Source of the DNA: Iodidimonas nitroreducens
Lineage (GTDB): Bacteria > Pseudomonadota > Alphaproteobacteria > Sphingomonadales > Rhodothalassiaceae
Direction: 5' to 3'
Length of the DNA stretch: 64,000 nucleotides
NCBI GenBank assembly: GCA_000710935.1
Contig: BAYV01000004.1
Coordinates: 25,209 to 89,208 of the forward strand
The notes beneath the pieces are model-generated. The model was not told the DNA's origin. It saw only the letters and a list, made by a program, of their open reading frames with translations, and did not search any database. A program made the position numbers and the translations under genes. Every line of letters begins with the position of its first letter. The first letter of the stretch is position 1. Of this stretch, positions 23,674 through 33,911 are shown piece after piece.

Positions 23674-25424
23674 ATGTATTCGCACATTTCCAAAGCCTTT
23701 TGACCACCGCCATCAAGGAAAGCGCGGCGGAAGGCTTTTTGCCCCCGGACCTTGATCTCGGCCCGGTCACCGCAGAACCGCCCCGCGATCCCGATCATGG
23801 GGATGTGGCCAGCAATGCGGCTTTGGTGCTGGCCAAACCGGCGGGCAAAAATCCCCGCCAGATCGCCGAGGATCTATCGGCCAGATTGCGCAGGGTGCCC
23901 GATGTGGTGGAGGTGGATGTGGCTGGACCGGGCTTTATCAATCTGCGCTTTTCCCAAGCCTTCTGGCAGCGCGCTTTGGCCGCCATCTTGCGGGTGGGGA
24001 CCGATTTTGGTTCCTCATCCATGGGGGCCGGGGGGGCTGTGAATGTGGAATATGTCTCGGCCAATCCCACCGGTCCAATGCATGTGGGCCATGTGCGCGG
24101 GGCCGTGGTGGGCGATGCTTTGGCCAATCTTCTGGCAAAAGCCGGGTTCAGCGTGACCCGGGAATATTATAATAATGATGCGGGCAGCCAGATCGATGTT
24201 TTGGCGCAATCGGCCTATCTGCGCTATTGCGAAGCCCGGGGGCGCGCGGTCGATAGCATCCCCGAAGGCCTTTATCCCGGCGATTATCTGGTGCCCGTGG
24301 GGCAGGCCCTGGCCGAACTCCATGGGGATGCCTGGCTTGATCAGCCCTCGGATATGTGGCTGGAGCCGATCCGCAGCTTTGCCACCGAGGCGATGATGGC
24401 CATGATCCGCGAGGATCTGGCGGCCTTGGGGATCACCCATGAGGTGTTTTTTTCGGAACGCAGCCTGCATCAATCGGGCCGCATCGATGAAACCATCGCC
24501 TGGCTGGAAAAGGAAGGCTATGTTTATGAAGGGGTTTTAGAACCCCCCAAGGGCAAAAAGCTCGAAGATTGGGAACCCCGGCCGCAAACCCTGTTTCGGG
24601 CCAGCCGCTTTGGCGATGATAGCGACAGGCCGTTGAAAAAATCGGATGGCAGCTACACCTATTTTGCCGCCGATATTGCCTATCATTATGATAAATTCAT
24701 CCGTGGCTTCAATCATATGGTGCTGGTTTTGGGGGCCGATCATGCAGGCTATGCCAAGCGCATGGAAGCCGCGGTGAAGGCGCTATCGGGGGGCAAGGCC
24801 ATTTATGATGTGCGCTTTTGCCAGCTTGTGCGGCTTTTTCGCAATGGCGAACCGGTGAAGATGTCGAAACGGGCGGGCACCTTCATCACCTTGCGCGAAG
24901 TGGTGGATGAGGTGGGCGCAGGTGCTGTGCGCTTCATGATGCTGATGCGCAAGAATGATGCGACTTTGGATTTCGATTTCACCAAAGTCAAAGAGCAATC
25001 GAAAGATAACCCCGTCTTTTATGTGCAATATGCCCATGCCCGGGTGCAATCGGCTTTGCGCAAGGGCGAGGACACGTTTCCCCATGCGTGTTTTGATGAT
25101 GCGGCACTCGAAAGCGCCGATCTTGGCCTTTTGCAAACCCCGGCAGAAATCGCCCTGATCCAGCGTTTGGCGCTTTGGCCGCGTTTGATCGAAACGGCGG
25201 CAGTCGCCCATGAGGCCCATCGCGTTGCTTTTTATCTTTCCGACGTGGCATCCGATTTTCATAGCCTTTACAATCAGGGTAATGATGATCCGGGGCGTCG
25301 GTTCATTTTGGAAGATCATGAAGATCTGAGCCTTGCGCGCCTTGCTTTGGTACGGGCTACGGGATTGGTGATCGCTTCGGGCCTTGCTGTTTTGGGCGTT
25401 GAACCGCTTGATGAAATGCACTGA
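23670..25424 (+). CDS. argS: Arginyl-tRNA synthetase
   Basis: A 584-residue class I synthetase. Order: N-terminal Add1 domain, the HIGH-like signature in SANPTGPMHVGHVRG (about residues 130-144), catalytic core with VLGADHAGYAKRM, the KMSKR-like VKMSKRAGT near residue 395, and a C-terminal DALR anticodon-binding domain ending in an LGVEPLDEM region. It charges tRNA-Arg in the cytoplasm. It overlaps dgt by ATGA. The downstream SPOR gene follows 38 bases after the stop. Confidence 0.96.
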   Translation: MNVFAHFQSLLTTAIKESAAEGFLPPDLDLGPVTAEPPRDPDHGDVASNAALVLAKPAGKNPRQIAEDLSARLRRVPDVVEVDVAGPGFINLRFSQAFWQRALAAILRVGTDFGSSSMGAGGAVNVEYVSANPTGPMHVGHVRGAVVGDALANLLAKAGFSVTREYYNNDAGSQIDVLAQSAYLRYCEARGRAVDSIPEGLYPGDYLVPVGQALAELHGDAWLDQPSDMWLEPIRSFATEAMMAMIREDLAALGITHEVFFSERSLHQSGRIDETIAWLEKEGYVYEGVLEPPKGKKLEDWEPRPQTLFRASRFGDDSDRPLKKSDGSYTYFAADIAYHYDKFIRGFNHMVLVLGADHAGYAKRMEAAVKALSGGKAIYDVRFCQLVRLFRNGEPVKMSKRAGTFITLREVVDEVGAGAVRFMMLMRKNDATLDFDFTKVKEQSKDNPVFYVQYAHARVQSALRKGEDTFPHACFDDAALESADLGLLQTPAEIALIQRLALWPRLIETAAVAHEAHRVAFYLSDVASDFHSLYNQGNDDPGRRFILEDHEDLSLARLALVRATGLVIASGLAVLGVEPLDEMH

Positions 25425-25462
25425 TATATTTGGGGAGGGGCCAAAGGCCCGATGGATGTGCG

Positions 25463-26320
25463 ATGGTAAATGATAATGACGCACCGGCCGATGAAGCGGC
25501 CAATGAACGAGCCAAAGAGCAAACGCCGCCATGGCTTCAGCCCGTGGATGAAGCGGTGGCCGAACCGCCCGCCCAAGGCATCGCGGCCATTTTCGCGTTG
25601 ATCCCAAAGCCCTTGCTGGCGGCTTTGTCTTTGGGTGTGATCGCCCTTTTTGGGGGGCTGATCTGGATGCTTTATGATCAGCAGGAACAAGGCGGCGAAG
25701 TGGTGCGGCTGTCTGCTCCTGATGGCCCAACCAAGATCGAACCGCAAGATCGCGGCGGGATGCAGGTGCCCCATCAGGATAAGCTGGTGTTCAATCGGGT
25801 GACCGGGGAGCGCTTGAGCACCGATGTCACCTTACGCGCAGGGGCGGAAACAGCGCTGGAAAAACCGAAAATCCCCGATATTGCTCCCCTTGAAACCGAG
25901 GCTCCGGCAGAGATCAGCGCAGAAATCAGCGCAGAAATCAGCGAAGCCAGCGCCGCAGAGGTGGTGGAGGCTGAGGTTCAAGCTGAAACTAAAGCCGAGG
26001 AAACGTCTCAAACTGACCAGATAACGGCGTCGGCTGATCCTGCTAAAGTGGCTTCAGCGGGCCTGCCCAAGGATTTATGGGCGATCCAGATCGCAGCTTT
26101 TCGGATGAAAAATGATGCGGTGGCCTGGATGGTGAAAACCAAATATGATCATGCCAAGGTGTTTGGCGGACTGGCATCTGAAATCGTTGAGACAAAGCGG
26201 GATATGGCAACTTATTATCGCGTGCGTTTTGGCTCTTTTCCAGATCGATCCGCCGCCCTTGCCAAATGTGATGAGGCAAAATCGGTTGGTTTGAATTGTA
26301 TTGTGGTGACACCCCGGTGA
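25463..26320 (+). CDS. SPOR-domain-containing membrane protein
   Basis: About 285 residues from ATG 25463; an upstream TTG at 25430 is also in frame. One transmembrane helix lies near residues 45-68 (LAALSLGVIALFGGLIW), placing the rest in the periplasm. A Glu/Ala/Pro-rich linker includes a short AEIS repeat encoded by a 12-base tandem. The C-terminal SPOR domain (about residues 205-285, DLWAIQIAAFRMKNDA to YRVRFGSFPDR) binds denuded glycan strands at the division site. Its stop overlaps the GTG start of nagZ, an arrangement typical of Alphaproteobacteria. Confidence 0.9.
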   Translation: MVNDNDAPADEAANERAKEQTPPWLQPVDEAVAEPPAQGIAAIFALIPKPLLAALSLGVIALFGGLIWMLYDQQEQGGEVVRLSAPDGPTKIEPQDRGGMQVPHQDKLVFNRVTGERLSTDVTLRAGAETALEKPKIPDIAPLETEAPAEISAEISAEISEASAAEVVEAEVQAETKAEETSQTDQITASADPAKVASAGLPKDLWAIQIAAFRMKNDAVAWMVKTKYDHAKVFGGLASEIVETKRDMATYYRVRFGSFPDRSAALAKCDEAKSVGLNCIVVTPR

Positions 26321-27336
26321 CGCGCAGAAAACCCATCATTGTCGGGGCGGCAGGTCCTGAACTGACCGCAGAGGAAAAAGCCCTTTTTGCCGAAGAACGC
26401 CCGGCGGGGCTGATCCTGTTTCGGCGCAATTGTGCCGATCCGGCGCAGCTTGGCGATCTGGTGGCATCTTTTCGCGCAGCGGTCGAGGATGATCAGGCGC
26501 TGGTGCTGATCGATCAGGAAGGCGGGCGGGTGGCCCGGCTCACCCCACCCCATTGGCGGGCCATGCCCCCGGCGGCCTTTTTTGGCCGCATCGCCGCCGA
26601 AGATTTCATCGAAGCCGCCGCCGCCCTGCAATTGGCCACCACCTTGGTTTCCAGCGAATTGCGGGCCATGGGGATCACGGTCAATTGTGCCCCGGTGCTC
26701 GATCTTGCCTGGCCCCATGCCCATGATATTATCGGTGATCGGGCTTTTAGTGCTGATCGTGACATGGTGAGCCGCCTGGGGCGGGTGAGCATGGATGCGA
26801 TGATTGCCGCCGGGGTGCTGCCGGTGATCAAGCATATCCCCGGGCATGGCCGGGCGATGGCCGATAGCCATCTGGCGTTGCCTTTTGTGGATGCCGATAT
26901 GGATAGCCTGTGCGAAACCGATTTCGCCCCCTTCGAGGCTTTGGCCGATGCCCCGATGGCGATGACCGCCCATATCCGCTATGGGGCGATCGACCCCGAT
27001 CTGCCCATCACCTTGTCGAAAAAAGGCATCGAAGATGTGATCCGGGGCGATATCGGTTTTGATGGCGTGCTTTTATCCGATGATATCACTATGAAGGCGC
27101 TGGATGGCCCGATGCCCCAACGCGCCGTTCTGGCGCTTGAGGCGGGCTGCGATCTGGTCTTGCATTGTTCGGGGGATTGGGCCGAGGCCCGGACGGTTCT
27201 GGATGCGGTGACGCCGATTTCCTCTGAAAGTGCGCGGCGCATTTCAGATGCCCTGGGGCGCATCGCATCGCCGGTTGAGGCTGATCTCGATAATGCCAGC
27301 GCCCGGCTTTCGCAGTTGATCCGGGCCTGGTCATGA
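26317..27336 (+). CDS. nagZ: Beta-N-acetylhexosaminidase NagZ
   Basis: About 339 residues from GTG 26317, in a GTGA overlap with the SPOR gene. Glycoside hydrolase family 3 features: LIDQEGGRVARL, the flexible-loop motif KHIPGHGRAMADSH with the acid/base His-Asp pair, and LLSDDITMKAL with the nucleophile Asp. It removes GlcNAc from anhydro-muropeptides in the cytoplasm during peptidoglycan recycling. The next gene, a site-2 protease, begins 25 bases downstream. Confidence 0.95.
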   Translation: MTRRKPIIVGAAGPELTAEEKALFAEERPAGLILFRRNCADPAQLGDLVASFRAAVEDDQALVLIDQEGGRVARLTPPHWRAMPPAAFFGRIAAEDFIEAAAALQLATTLVSSELRAMGITVNCAPVLDLAWPHAHDIIGDRAFSADRDMVSRLGRVSMDAMIAAGVLPVIKHIPGHGRAMADSHLALPFVDADMDSLCETDFAPFEALADAPMAMTAHIRYGAIDPDLPITLSKKGIEDVIRGDIGFDGVLLSDDITMKALDGPMPQRAVLALEAGCDLVLHCSGDWAEARTVLDAVTPISSESARRISDALGRIASPVEADLDNASARLSQLIRAWS

Positions 27337-27361
27337 GCGGGATGGCAAAGGATCGGATGTG

Positions 27362-28048
27362 ATGGAATTTGGCGAGATCATCGCCCGTATTGCCGTGTGG
27401 GTTTTGCCGGTGTTGCTGGCCATTACCCTTCATGAAGCGGCCCATGGCTATGTGGCCTTATTGAATGGCGATGATACCGCCAAGCGGGCCGGGCGGGTTT
27501 CGGCCAATCCTTTGGTGCATATCGATCCCTTTGGCACGGTCTTGCTGCCCTTGATCCTGATCGTTCTGACCGGCTTTGCTTTTGGCTATGCAAAGCCGGT
27601 TCCGGTGGATTTTGGCCGTCTGCGCCATCCGCGCCGGGATATGATTTTGGTGGCTTTGGCGGGGCCGGGGGCCAATCTTGTGATGGCCATCATAGCGGCG
27701 GTGCTGTTGCCGGTGGCGGGGGGCATCGGGGGCGGCTTTGGCAATTGGCTGCTCAACATGCTGCATGTGATGGTGTTTTTCAATTGCCTGATCGCCATTT
27801 TCAATATGCTGCCCATCCCCCCCCTTGATGGCGGGCGGGTGATGGTGGGGCTTTTGCCTTATGCCTTGGCCTGGCGCTATGCGCAGCTTGAACGCTTTGG
27901 CCTTTTCATCGTGGTGGGGGGGCTGTTTTTACTGCCCATGCTCACCCGGCAATTGGGGCTGGATTTCGATCCGGGGCGCACGCTTTTGCTGGTACCCAGC
28001 CAATGGCTTTATGATGGGCTTTTGGCGACCATCAGGATGGGATTATGA
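27362..28048 (+). CDS. Site-2 protease family (M50) membrane metalloprotease
   Basis: A 228-residue polytopic protein; ATG 27362 follows a GTG at 27359. The zinc motif HEAAHGY is within the first helix and the second metal motif, PPLDGGRV, is in a later helix, matching rhomboid-like M50B/S2P proteins of the compact type without PDZ domain. Five or six hydrophobic segments are visible. It sits between nagZ and scpA in the same operon and its stop overlaps scpA (ATGA). This gene order is widely conserved in Alphaproteobacteria; the substrate is not known. Confidence 0.92.
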   Translation: MEFGEIIARIAVWVLPVLLAITLHEAAHGYVALLNGDDTAKRAGRVSANPLVHIDPFGTVLLPLILIVLTGFAFGYAKPVPVDFGRLRHPRRDMILVALAGPGANLVMAIIAAVLLPVAGGIGGGFGNWLLNMLHVMVFFNCLIAIFNMLPIPPLDGGRVMVGLLPYALAWRYAQLERFGLFIVVGGLFLLPMLTRQLGLDFDPGRTLLLVPSQWLYDGLLATIRMGL

Positions 28049-28860
28049 GTTCCTATCCCCCATCGGATGAGAAGGCCCCGCGCCCGCCATCGGGCGACAG
28101 GGCGGATGATGGGGATGAGGCGCTTGTTCTTGATGTTGAAGGATTTGAGGGCCCGCTTGATGTTCTGCTGCTTTTGGCGCGCAGTCAAAAGCTTGATCTG
28201 GCCAAAATCTCGATCCTTGATCTGGTGGAACAATATCTGGCCTTTATGGCCCGGGCGCGGCGTTTGCGGCTGGAATTGGCGGCGGATTATCTGGTGATGG
28301 CAGCGTGGCTTGCCTATTTGAAATCACGGCTTTTATTGCCTCGCCATGATGATGAAGACGAGCCAAGCGCCGAAGAGATGGCCCTGCGCCTTCAGATGCG
28401 CCTGCAAAGGCTGGATGCCATGCGCGAAGCCGGAGCGGCCCTGATGGGGCACGACAGGCTGGGCCGTGATGTGCATCCCCGGGGCGCCCCCGAAGGGCTG
28501 CGGGTGGATCGTCATGCCCTTTATGATCTGAGCTTTTATGATCTTTTGCGCGCTTATGCCGATCTTTCGGTGCGCGCCACGGTGCACTCCATTCATATCC
28601 CAAGGCGCCCGGTTTATTCTTTGGAAGAGGCGATCAAGCGGCTGAATGATCTGATGGGCAGTGCTTTCAATTGGACAACTTTGCGCGATTTTTTGCCGCA
28701 GAATATTGATGATCCGCGCTTGCGCCGGTCGGCTTTGGCCAGCATGTTTGTGGCAAGCCTTGAACTGGCCCGCACGGGTCAGGCCGAATTGCAGCAGATG
28801 GAGCCTTATGGCCCGCTTTATCTGCGCCGCCCCGCCCATAGCCCCATATTTGATCGCTGA
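28045..28860 (+). CDS. scpA: Segregation and condensation protein A
   Basis: A 271-residue kleisin. The N-terminal helical domain begins at LDVEGFEGPLDVLLLLAR (about residue 26), with LDLAKISILDLVEQYLAFM, as in ScpA; the C-terminal winged helix ends with LYLRRP. ScpA bridges the SMC heads in the condensin-like complex for chromosome segregation. It overlaps the M50 gene by ATGA and precedes scpB by nine bases. Confidence 0.95.
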   Translation: MSSYPPSDEKAPRPPSGDRADDGDEALVLDVEGFEGPLDVLLLLARSQKLDLAKISILDLVEQYLAFMARARRLRLELAADYLVMAAWLAYLKSRLLLPRHDDEDEPSAEEMALRLQMRLQRLDAMREAGAALMGHDRLGRDVHPRGAPEGLRVDRHALYDLSFYDLLRAYADLSVRATVHSIHIPRRPVYSLEEAIKRLNDLMGSAFNWTTLRDFLPQNIDDPRLRRSALASMFVASLELARTGQAELQQMEPYGPLYLRRPAHSPIFDR

Positions 28861-28869
28861 TATGCCGAT

Positions 28870-29592
28870 ATGATGACGGAAAAGCCGCAATCTGAAACCG
28901 AGGATGCGCCATCGCCCGATATTTTGCGGATGGTGGAAGCGCTGATTTTTGCCGCCGAGCATCCCTTGAATGTGCAGCAATTACAAGATCGCTTGCCTGC
29001 CGGAACGGTGATGGATGCGGTGGAGCAGGCTTTGGCCGTGTTGCAGGCAAGCTATCGCGGGCATGGGATCAGTCTGGAGCAGGTGGGCGGCGGCTATCAG
29101 TTTCGCACGGCATCCGATCTTGCCTTTTTGCTGCGTCAGGATGTATCCGAACCGCGCAAATTATCGCGGGCGGCGGTGGAAACTCTGGCGATCATTGCCT
29201 ATCATCAGCCGGTGACCCGGGCGGATATCGAGGATATAAGGGGCGTTGGCCTGTCGCGGGGCACTTTGGATGTTTTGCTGGAAGCGGGATGGGTGCGGCC
29301 CCGGGGGCGTCGGCGCTCCCCCGGTCGGCCTTTGATGTTTGGCACCAGCGATGCCTTTCTCACCCATTTTGGCCTCGGGTCGATTGATGATCTGCCCGGA
29401 TTGGCGGAATTGAAGGCGGCGGGCCTGCTCGATAGTGTTGATGATGCTTTGGCGCGATTGGAAGCATCCGCCCGCGAAGACGCGGCGATGGCGCCGGATG
29501 ATGAGGGGGATGGGCAAACCGATCTTGAGGAGGTGATCGCCCGTCATGCTGCGAAAAACGGCGATCCCGACCTTGCGGAGGATGAGGAATGA
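28870..29592 (+). CDS. scpB: Segregation and condensation protein B
   Basis: A 240-residue protein with two winged-helix domains: residues about 15-95 (MVEALIFAAEHPLNVQQLQ) and 100-185 (RAAVETLAIIAYHQPVTRADIE, then IRGVGLSRGTLDVLLEAGWV). It partners ScpA and SMC. The last 40 residues are acidic and Ala-rich, longer than the basic core. Its stop overlaps the start of the ABC ATPase gene by ATGA. Confidence 0.95.
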   Translation: MMTEKPQSETEDAPSPDILRMVEALIFAAEHPLNVQQLQDRLPAGTVMDAVEQALAVLQASYRGHGISLEQVGGGYQFRTASDLAFLLRQDVSEPRKLSRAAVETLAIIAYHQPVTRADIEDIRGVGLSRGTLDVLLEAGWVRPRGRRRSPGRPLMFGTSDAFLTHFGLGSIDDLPGLAELKAAGLLDSVDDALARLEASAREDAAMAPDDEGDGQTDLEEVIARHAAKNGDPDLAEDEE

Positions 29593-30632
29593 GCTTCGCC
29601 CTTGATCTTCATGGCTTGGGTTTTGCCTATGATGGCCGGGATGTGGTGCTCGATGTCTCCTTTTCCGTGGCAGCGGGTGAGATTGTGTGTTTGCTCGGGC
29701 CCTCGGGTTGTGGGAAAACCACCACCTTGCGGATTGCGGCGGGGCTGGAACGGCCAGGCCGAGGATCTGTTTATGTGGGTGGCAGGCAGGTGGCAGGCCC
29801 CGGGGTGCACGAACCCCCCGAACGGCGCCATATCGGTTTGGTGCTTCAGGATTTTGCGCTGTTTCCGCATCTGACCGTGGCCGATAATGTTGCCTTTGGT
29901 TTGAAAAAAATGAGCCGGAGCGACCGGCAGGCGGTGGTGTACGAGCTTTTGGCGCAGGTGGGACTGCTTGATGAGGCCAAAGCCTGGCCCCATCAATTAT
30001 CGGGGGGGCAACAACAGCGCGTGGCCCTGATCCGGGCTTTGGCCCCGCGTCCCCATGTGATGCTGATGGACGAGCCTTTCTCGGGCCTTGATGTCACCTT
30101 GCGTGCCGATGTGCGCCAGCGCGCGGTTGAGGTTTTGAAAAGCCGTGCGGTGCCCACCCTGATCGTGACCCATGATCCCGATGAAGCCTTGGCGGTGGCG
30201 GATCGCATCCTGATCATGCGTGATGGGCAGATCGTGCAATCGGGAACGCCGGAAGAGGTGTATCTCAATCCCGTCGATCCTTTCGTGATGAATTTTTTCG
30301 GGGCGCCGAATCGGCTGGCAGGCACCGTGCGCAATGGCTGTGTTCGCACCTTGTTTGGCGATCTTGATGCTAAGGGATTGCAAGACGGGGCCAATGTCTC
30401 GATTTATTTCAGGGGGCAGGCCCTGCACGTTTCCCAAAGCCCTGAAGCCCTGATCATGCGGGTGAAAGACGCCCGGCTTTTGGGCCCTGTGCAAAGGCTT
30501 GTCCTTGAAACGCCACAGGTTGATACACATTTCATCATGGTACAATCTCGGCAGGATGCCCTGAAAATTGGGGATGACGTCAGGATTTCAGCAAATCTCA
30601 ATCATTTTCAACTATTCCTTCAACAGCTATGA
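29589..30632 (+). CDS. ABC transporter ATP-binding protein, FbpC/Fe(III)-type, orphan
   Basis: A 347-residue ABC ATPase. Walker A is LLGPSGCGKTTTL, the signature LSGGQQQR, and Walker B VMLMDEPFSGLD, followed by the H-loop VTHDPDEAL. About 110 extra C-terminal residues form a TOBE-like regulatory domain, as in FbpC/PotA/MalK-type subunits. ATGA overlap couples it to scpB. No permease or binding-protein gene is adjacent; the transport partners must be elsewhere if it is a transporter at all. Substrate Fe3+ is only a family guess. Confidence 0.9.
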   Translation: MSFALDLHGLGFAYDGRDVVLDVSFSVAAGEIVCLLGPSGCGKTTTLRIAAGLERPGRGSVYVGGRQVAGPGVHEPPERRHIGLVLQDFALFPHLTVADNVAFGLKKMSRSDRQAVVYELLAQVGLLDEAKAWPHQLSGGQQQRVALIRALAPRPHVMLMDEPFSGLDVTLRADVRQRAVEVLKSRAVPTLIVTHDPDEALAVADRILIMRDGQIVQSGTPEEVYLNPVDPFVMNFFGAPNRLAGTVRNGCVRTLFGDLDAKGLQDGANVSIYFRGQALHVSQSPEALIMRVKDARLLGPVQRLVLETPQVDTHFIMVQSRQDALKIGDDVRISANLNHFQLFLQQL

Positions 30633-30651
30633 GTAGAAGAAGCTGTCTTAT

Positions 30652-30659
30652 GCTATAGT
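30652..30659 (+). promoter_or_regulatory. Candidate extended -10 upstream of tatA
   Basis: TGCTATAGT at 30651-30659 fits an extended -10 (TGn then TATAGT), about 149 bases before tatA. No -35 match is seen at the normal distance. It could drive tatABC-serS-surE separately from the upstream scpAB operon. Confidence 0.3.
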
Positions 30660-30807
30660 GCGTGCATTGCATCGGACCTTGAATATCGCCATGATGCCAT
30701 AAATCGTCATCATGTATTTGCGATGATGCGTAGCTTGCGGTTAGTTTTGCGCAATGAGATGAAGATCACCCCCATCCTTTCGGACGGCGGACAACAGGAG
30801 AGTGAAA

Positions 30808-31107
30808 ATGAGTATCGGTTTTTGGCAAATCGCCCTGATCGCCGTTGTTGTGATCTTGCTGTTTGGCCGTGGTAAGATTTCTGATCTGATGGGCGATGTA
30901 GCCAAGGGCATCACCAGTTTCAAAAAAGGCCTGCGCGAGGATGAAGCGGCGGTTGAAAAATCCACCGCTGATGACAGTGATCAGGCAAAGGAGCGCAAAG
31001 CGATCGCCGATAAGCGGGCCGTGAAAAGCCAGGCCGGGGTGAATAACGCTGATGCCGCCAGCCAGAATGTGGGTGAGACCGCTGATGGAGCCAGCAAAAG
31101 CGCTTGA
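30808..31107 (+). CDS. tatA: Twin-arginine translocase subunit TatA
   Basis: A 99-residue protein. One N-terminal helix (residues about 2-18, ending LLFGRGK) is followed by the TatA hinge and amphipathic helix ([19 protein letters not shown]), then a charged, Ala-rich tail. The FGRGK-D pattern is diagnostic. ATG 30808 is used because AGGAG ends seven bases before it; GTG 30802 lies in frame. TatA oligomers form the pore for folded Tat substrates. tatB and tatC follow. Confidence 0.96.
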   Translation: MSIGFWQIALIAVVVILLFGRGKISDLMGDVAKGITSFKKGLREDEAAVEKSTADDSDQAKERKAIADKRAVKSQAGVNNADAASQNVGETADGASKSA

Positions 31108-31189
31108 TGTGTTTTGCTGGGAATTTGGCAATGAGTCTCTCTATCTCAGGGCCTGTTCTACCTTGATGCAGCGATGAGAAAGCCTGCCG

Positions 31190-31744
31190 ATGTTTGATAT
31201 CGCCTGGACTGAAATGCTGGTGATCGCTGTGGTGGCCGTGATCGTTGTGGGTCCGCGTGATCTGCCAAAGGTGATGAAAGCCGTGGGCCAGATGATGTCG
31301 AAGGCGCGATCCATGGCAGGCAAATTTCAAAGCGATATGGATGCTTTGGCACGCGAAACCGAGCTTGAGGATCTGCGCAAAAAAGCCCGCGCCTATCAGG
31401 CGACCATGAAGGACCCAAAGCGCGAATTAACGCGATTGATCGACCCCACCACCGGTGAGGAGGTCAAAGCCGGGCCGAAAATCTCTGATCTCAAGGTTGG
31501 TGGGGATGGCGGCCCCCGGCCTTATCGGGGAAATACCGCCAAAACCGATGCGCCACAAGATGCCGGATCGCAAAACACGCAGAGCGAAGACACCCCATCG
31601 CCGATCAACGAATCGCCCAATGATGGATCGTCCAATGGTCAATCACATAAGGACGGATCGCAGGCCGCGCTTGCGGCTGCCGAGCCGATGGCTGCGCCTT
31701 TGATAGATGCGCCTGTGCGTGCTGATGAGGTGAGCCGTGGCTGA
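31190..31744 (+). CDS. tatB: Twin-arginine translocase subunit TatB
   Basis: A 184-residue protein. The N-terminus [28 protein letters not shown] shows the single helix with the TatB-specific early Glu and GPRDLP hinge, followed by a long amphipathic helix and an unstructured Ser/Pro/Gln-rich tail of about 90 residues. TatB with TatC recognises twin-arginine signal peptides. Its 3' end overlaps tatC by eight bases. Confidence 0.95.
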   Translation: MFDIAWTEMLVIAVVAVIVVGPRDLPKVMKAVGQMMSKARSMAGKFQSDMDALARETELEDLRKKARAYQATMKDPKRELTRLIDPTTGEEVKAGPKISDLKVGGDGGPRPYRGNTAKTDAPQDAGSQNTQSEDTPSPINESPNDGSSNGQSHKDGSQAALAAAEPMAAPLIDAPVRADEVSRG

Positions 31745-32579
31745 TCGCGAGGCCGCTCCCACCATGAAAGATGATATGGCGATCAAAGATCCGCTGATTG
31801 ATGATATCGAGGGCGGCAAAATGCCCTTGATGGCACATCTGATGGAATTGCGGTCGCGGTTGATCTGGTCGGTCGTGGGGATTTGTGTGGCTTTTGTCGG
31901 CTGCTGGTTCGTCGTTGATCCGATCTATAATTTCCTCACCAAACCTTTAGCGAACGCCCTGATGGGCCATGAAGGGCGGCGGATGATTTTCACCGCCCTT
32001 CATGAAGCCTTTTTCACCAAGCTGAAGGTGGCTTTTTTCGGGGCTGTTTTTCTGGCCTTTCCGATCATCGCCATTCAGGTTTGGAAATTTGTTGCCCCCG
32101 GCCTTTATAAGCATGAAAAAAAGGCATTTCTGCCCTTTTTGATTGCCACCCCGGTGTTGTTCGTTCTGGGAGCTTCCTTGGTTTATTACCTCATCATCCC
32201 CATGGCCTGGGAATTTTTTCTTGGCTTTGAGCAGGCAGGGGGGGATGGTCAGCTTGCCATTCAGTTGGAAGCCAAAGTCAGCGAATATCTGTCTTTGATC
32301 ATGAAGCTCATTTTGGCATTTGGCTTGTCATTCCAGCTTCCGGTTCTGCTGACCCTGATGGGCCGGGCCGGGCTGATTACCGCTGATGATCTGCGCCAAA
32401 AACGCAAATATGCGGTTGTTGCCACCTTTGCCATGGCGGCTTTGATCACCCCGCCCGATCTCATCAGCCAGATCGGGCTTGGCATTCCGATCCTGCTGCT
32501 TTACGAGCTATCAATCATCGCCATCGGGATGTCTGCGCGGCGGGCGGCTCGTCAGTCGGAAAAAGCGGCTGAAGACTGA
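31737..32579 (+). CDS. tatC: Twin-arginine translocase subunit TatC
   Basis: A 280-residue protein with six hydrophobic helices. Family motifs include [14 protein letters not shown] at the cytoplasmic start, [10 protein letters not shown], and [12 protein letters not shown] start at GTG 31737 overlaps tatB by eight bases; an ATG at 31764 would give a shorter leader. It is the core receptor of the Tat export system. The neighbouring operon order tatABC-serS-surE is common in Alphaproteobacteria. Confidence 0.95.
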   Translation: MADREAAPTMKDDMAIKDPLIDDIEGGKMPLMAHLMELRSRLIWSVVGICVAFVGCWFVVDPIYNFLTKPLANALMGHEGRRMIFTALHEAFFTKLKVAFFGAVFLAFPIIAIQVWKFVAPGLYKHEKKAFLPFLIATPVLFVLGASLVYYLIIPMAWEFFLGFEQAGGDGQLAIQLEAKVSEYLSLIMKLILAFGLSFQLPVLLTLMGRAGLITADDLRQKRKYAVVATFAMAALITPPDLISQIGLGIPILLLYELSIIAIGMSARRAARQSEKAAED

Positions 32580-32639
32580 GCTTCAAGGCTGATCCGGCAT
32601 CCCGATCCGCAATCATGCCAGACGGATGGATAGCTTTTC

Positions 32640-33911
32640 ATGCTTGATATTGCTTTGTTTCGTGATGATCCGCAGATGCTGGATCAAGCCTTTGCCCGCC
32701 GTGGCCTTGCCCCCGTGGCGGGTGATCTCGCAGCCCTTGATCAGCGCCGTCGCGCCTTGCTCACCCAATTGCAGGAAGCGCAGGCCGAGCGCAATGAGAT
32801 ATCGAAAGCCATCGGGATCGCCAAACGGCAAGGCGAGGATGCGCACGGGTTGATGGATCAGGTGGCGCAGATCAAGGATAAAATGGCCGCTTTGGAGACG
32901 GAAGAGCGGGAACTGGGACAGAGCCTGGAAGAACAGCTTTTGCGCCTGCCCAATCTGCCCCTTGATGATACCCCCGATGGCCGCGATGAAGCCGATAATG
33001 TGGAAGTGCGCAAGGTGGGCGACCTGCCAGCCTTCACCTTTGCCCCCAAAGAGCATTATGAATTGGGCGAGGCTTTGGGCCTGATGGATTTTGAGGCGGC
33101 GGCACGGATTTCCGGCTCGCGCTTTGTGGTGTTGCGCGGGGCGCTGGCCCGCTTAGAACGGGCCCTGGGGCAGTTCATGCTGGATCTGCAAACCACCGAG
33201 CATGGCTATCAGGAAGTGGCCACACCTTTTCTGGTGCGCTCCGATGCCCTGATCGGGACCGGCCAATTACCGAAATTTGCCGAAGATCTCTATCGCGTGG
33301 GGGATGAACACTGGCTGATCCCTACTGCCGAGGTGACGCTGACCAATCTGGATCGCGAACAAATCCTTGATGAAGATCAACTCCCCCAAAGGGTAACGGC
33401 GCTGACCCCCTGTTTCAGATCGGAAGCCGGGGCCGCCGGGCGCGATACAAGGGGCATTTTGCGACAGCATCAATTCAGCAAGGTGGAACTGGTTTCGATC
33501 ACCACGCCGGAACAATCGGCGCAGGAATTGGACCGAATGGTCCAATGCGCCGAGGCGGTTTTACAGCGCCTGCATATCCCCTATCGGGTGATGCGTTTGT
33601 GCACCGGCGATATGGGATTTTCGGCCCGCGCCACCTATGATATCGAAGCCTGGCTGCCCGGTCAGGATCAATATCGCGAGATTTCGAGCTGTAGCCTGTG
33701 CGGTGATTTTCAGGCCCGGCGGATGCGCCTGCGCAGCCGGGCAAAGGGCGAGAAGAAAACTCGTTTCGTGCATACCCTCAATGGATCGGGTCTGGCGGTG
33801 GGGCGGCTTTTGATCGCCATTATGGAAAATTACCAGACTGCGGATGGATCGATCCGCATCCCGGATGCCCTTAAACCCTATATGGGGTCAATCGAAAGGA
33901 TCGCGCCATGA
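32640..33911 (+). CDS. serS: Seryl-tRNA synthetase
   Basis: A 423-residue class II synthetase. The N-terminal coiled-coil arm spans about residues 30-105; class II motif 2 is visible around [17 protein letters not shown] and motif 3 near the C-terminus in [21 protein letters not shown]. It charges tRNA-Ser (and tRNA-Sec if present). Its stop overlaps the surE start by ATGA. Confidence 0.96.
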   Translation: MLDIALFRDDPQMLDQAFARRGLAPVAGDLAALDQRRRALLTQLQEAQAERNEISKAIGIAKRQGEDAHGLMDQVAQIKDKMAALETEERELGQSLEEQLLRLPNLPLDDTPDGRDEADNVEVRKVGDLPAFTFAPKEHYELGEALGLMDFEAAARISGSRFVVLRGALARLERALGQFMLDLQTTEHGYQEVATPFLVRSDALIGTGQLPKFAEDLYRVGDEHWLIPTAEVTLTNLDREQILDEDQLPQRVTALTPCFRSEAGAAGRDTRGILRQHQFSKVELVSITTPEQSAQELDRMVQCAEAVLQRLHIPYRVMRLCTGDMGFSARATYDIEAWLPGQDQYREISSCSLCGDFQARRMRLRSRAKGEKKTRFVHTLNGSGLAVGRLLIAIMENYQTADGSIRIPDALKPYMGSIERIAP

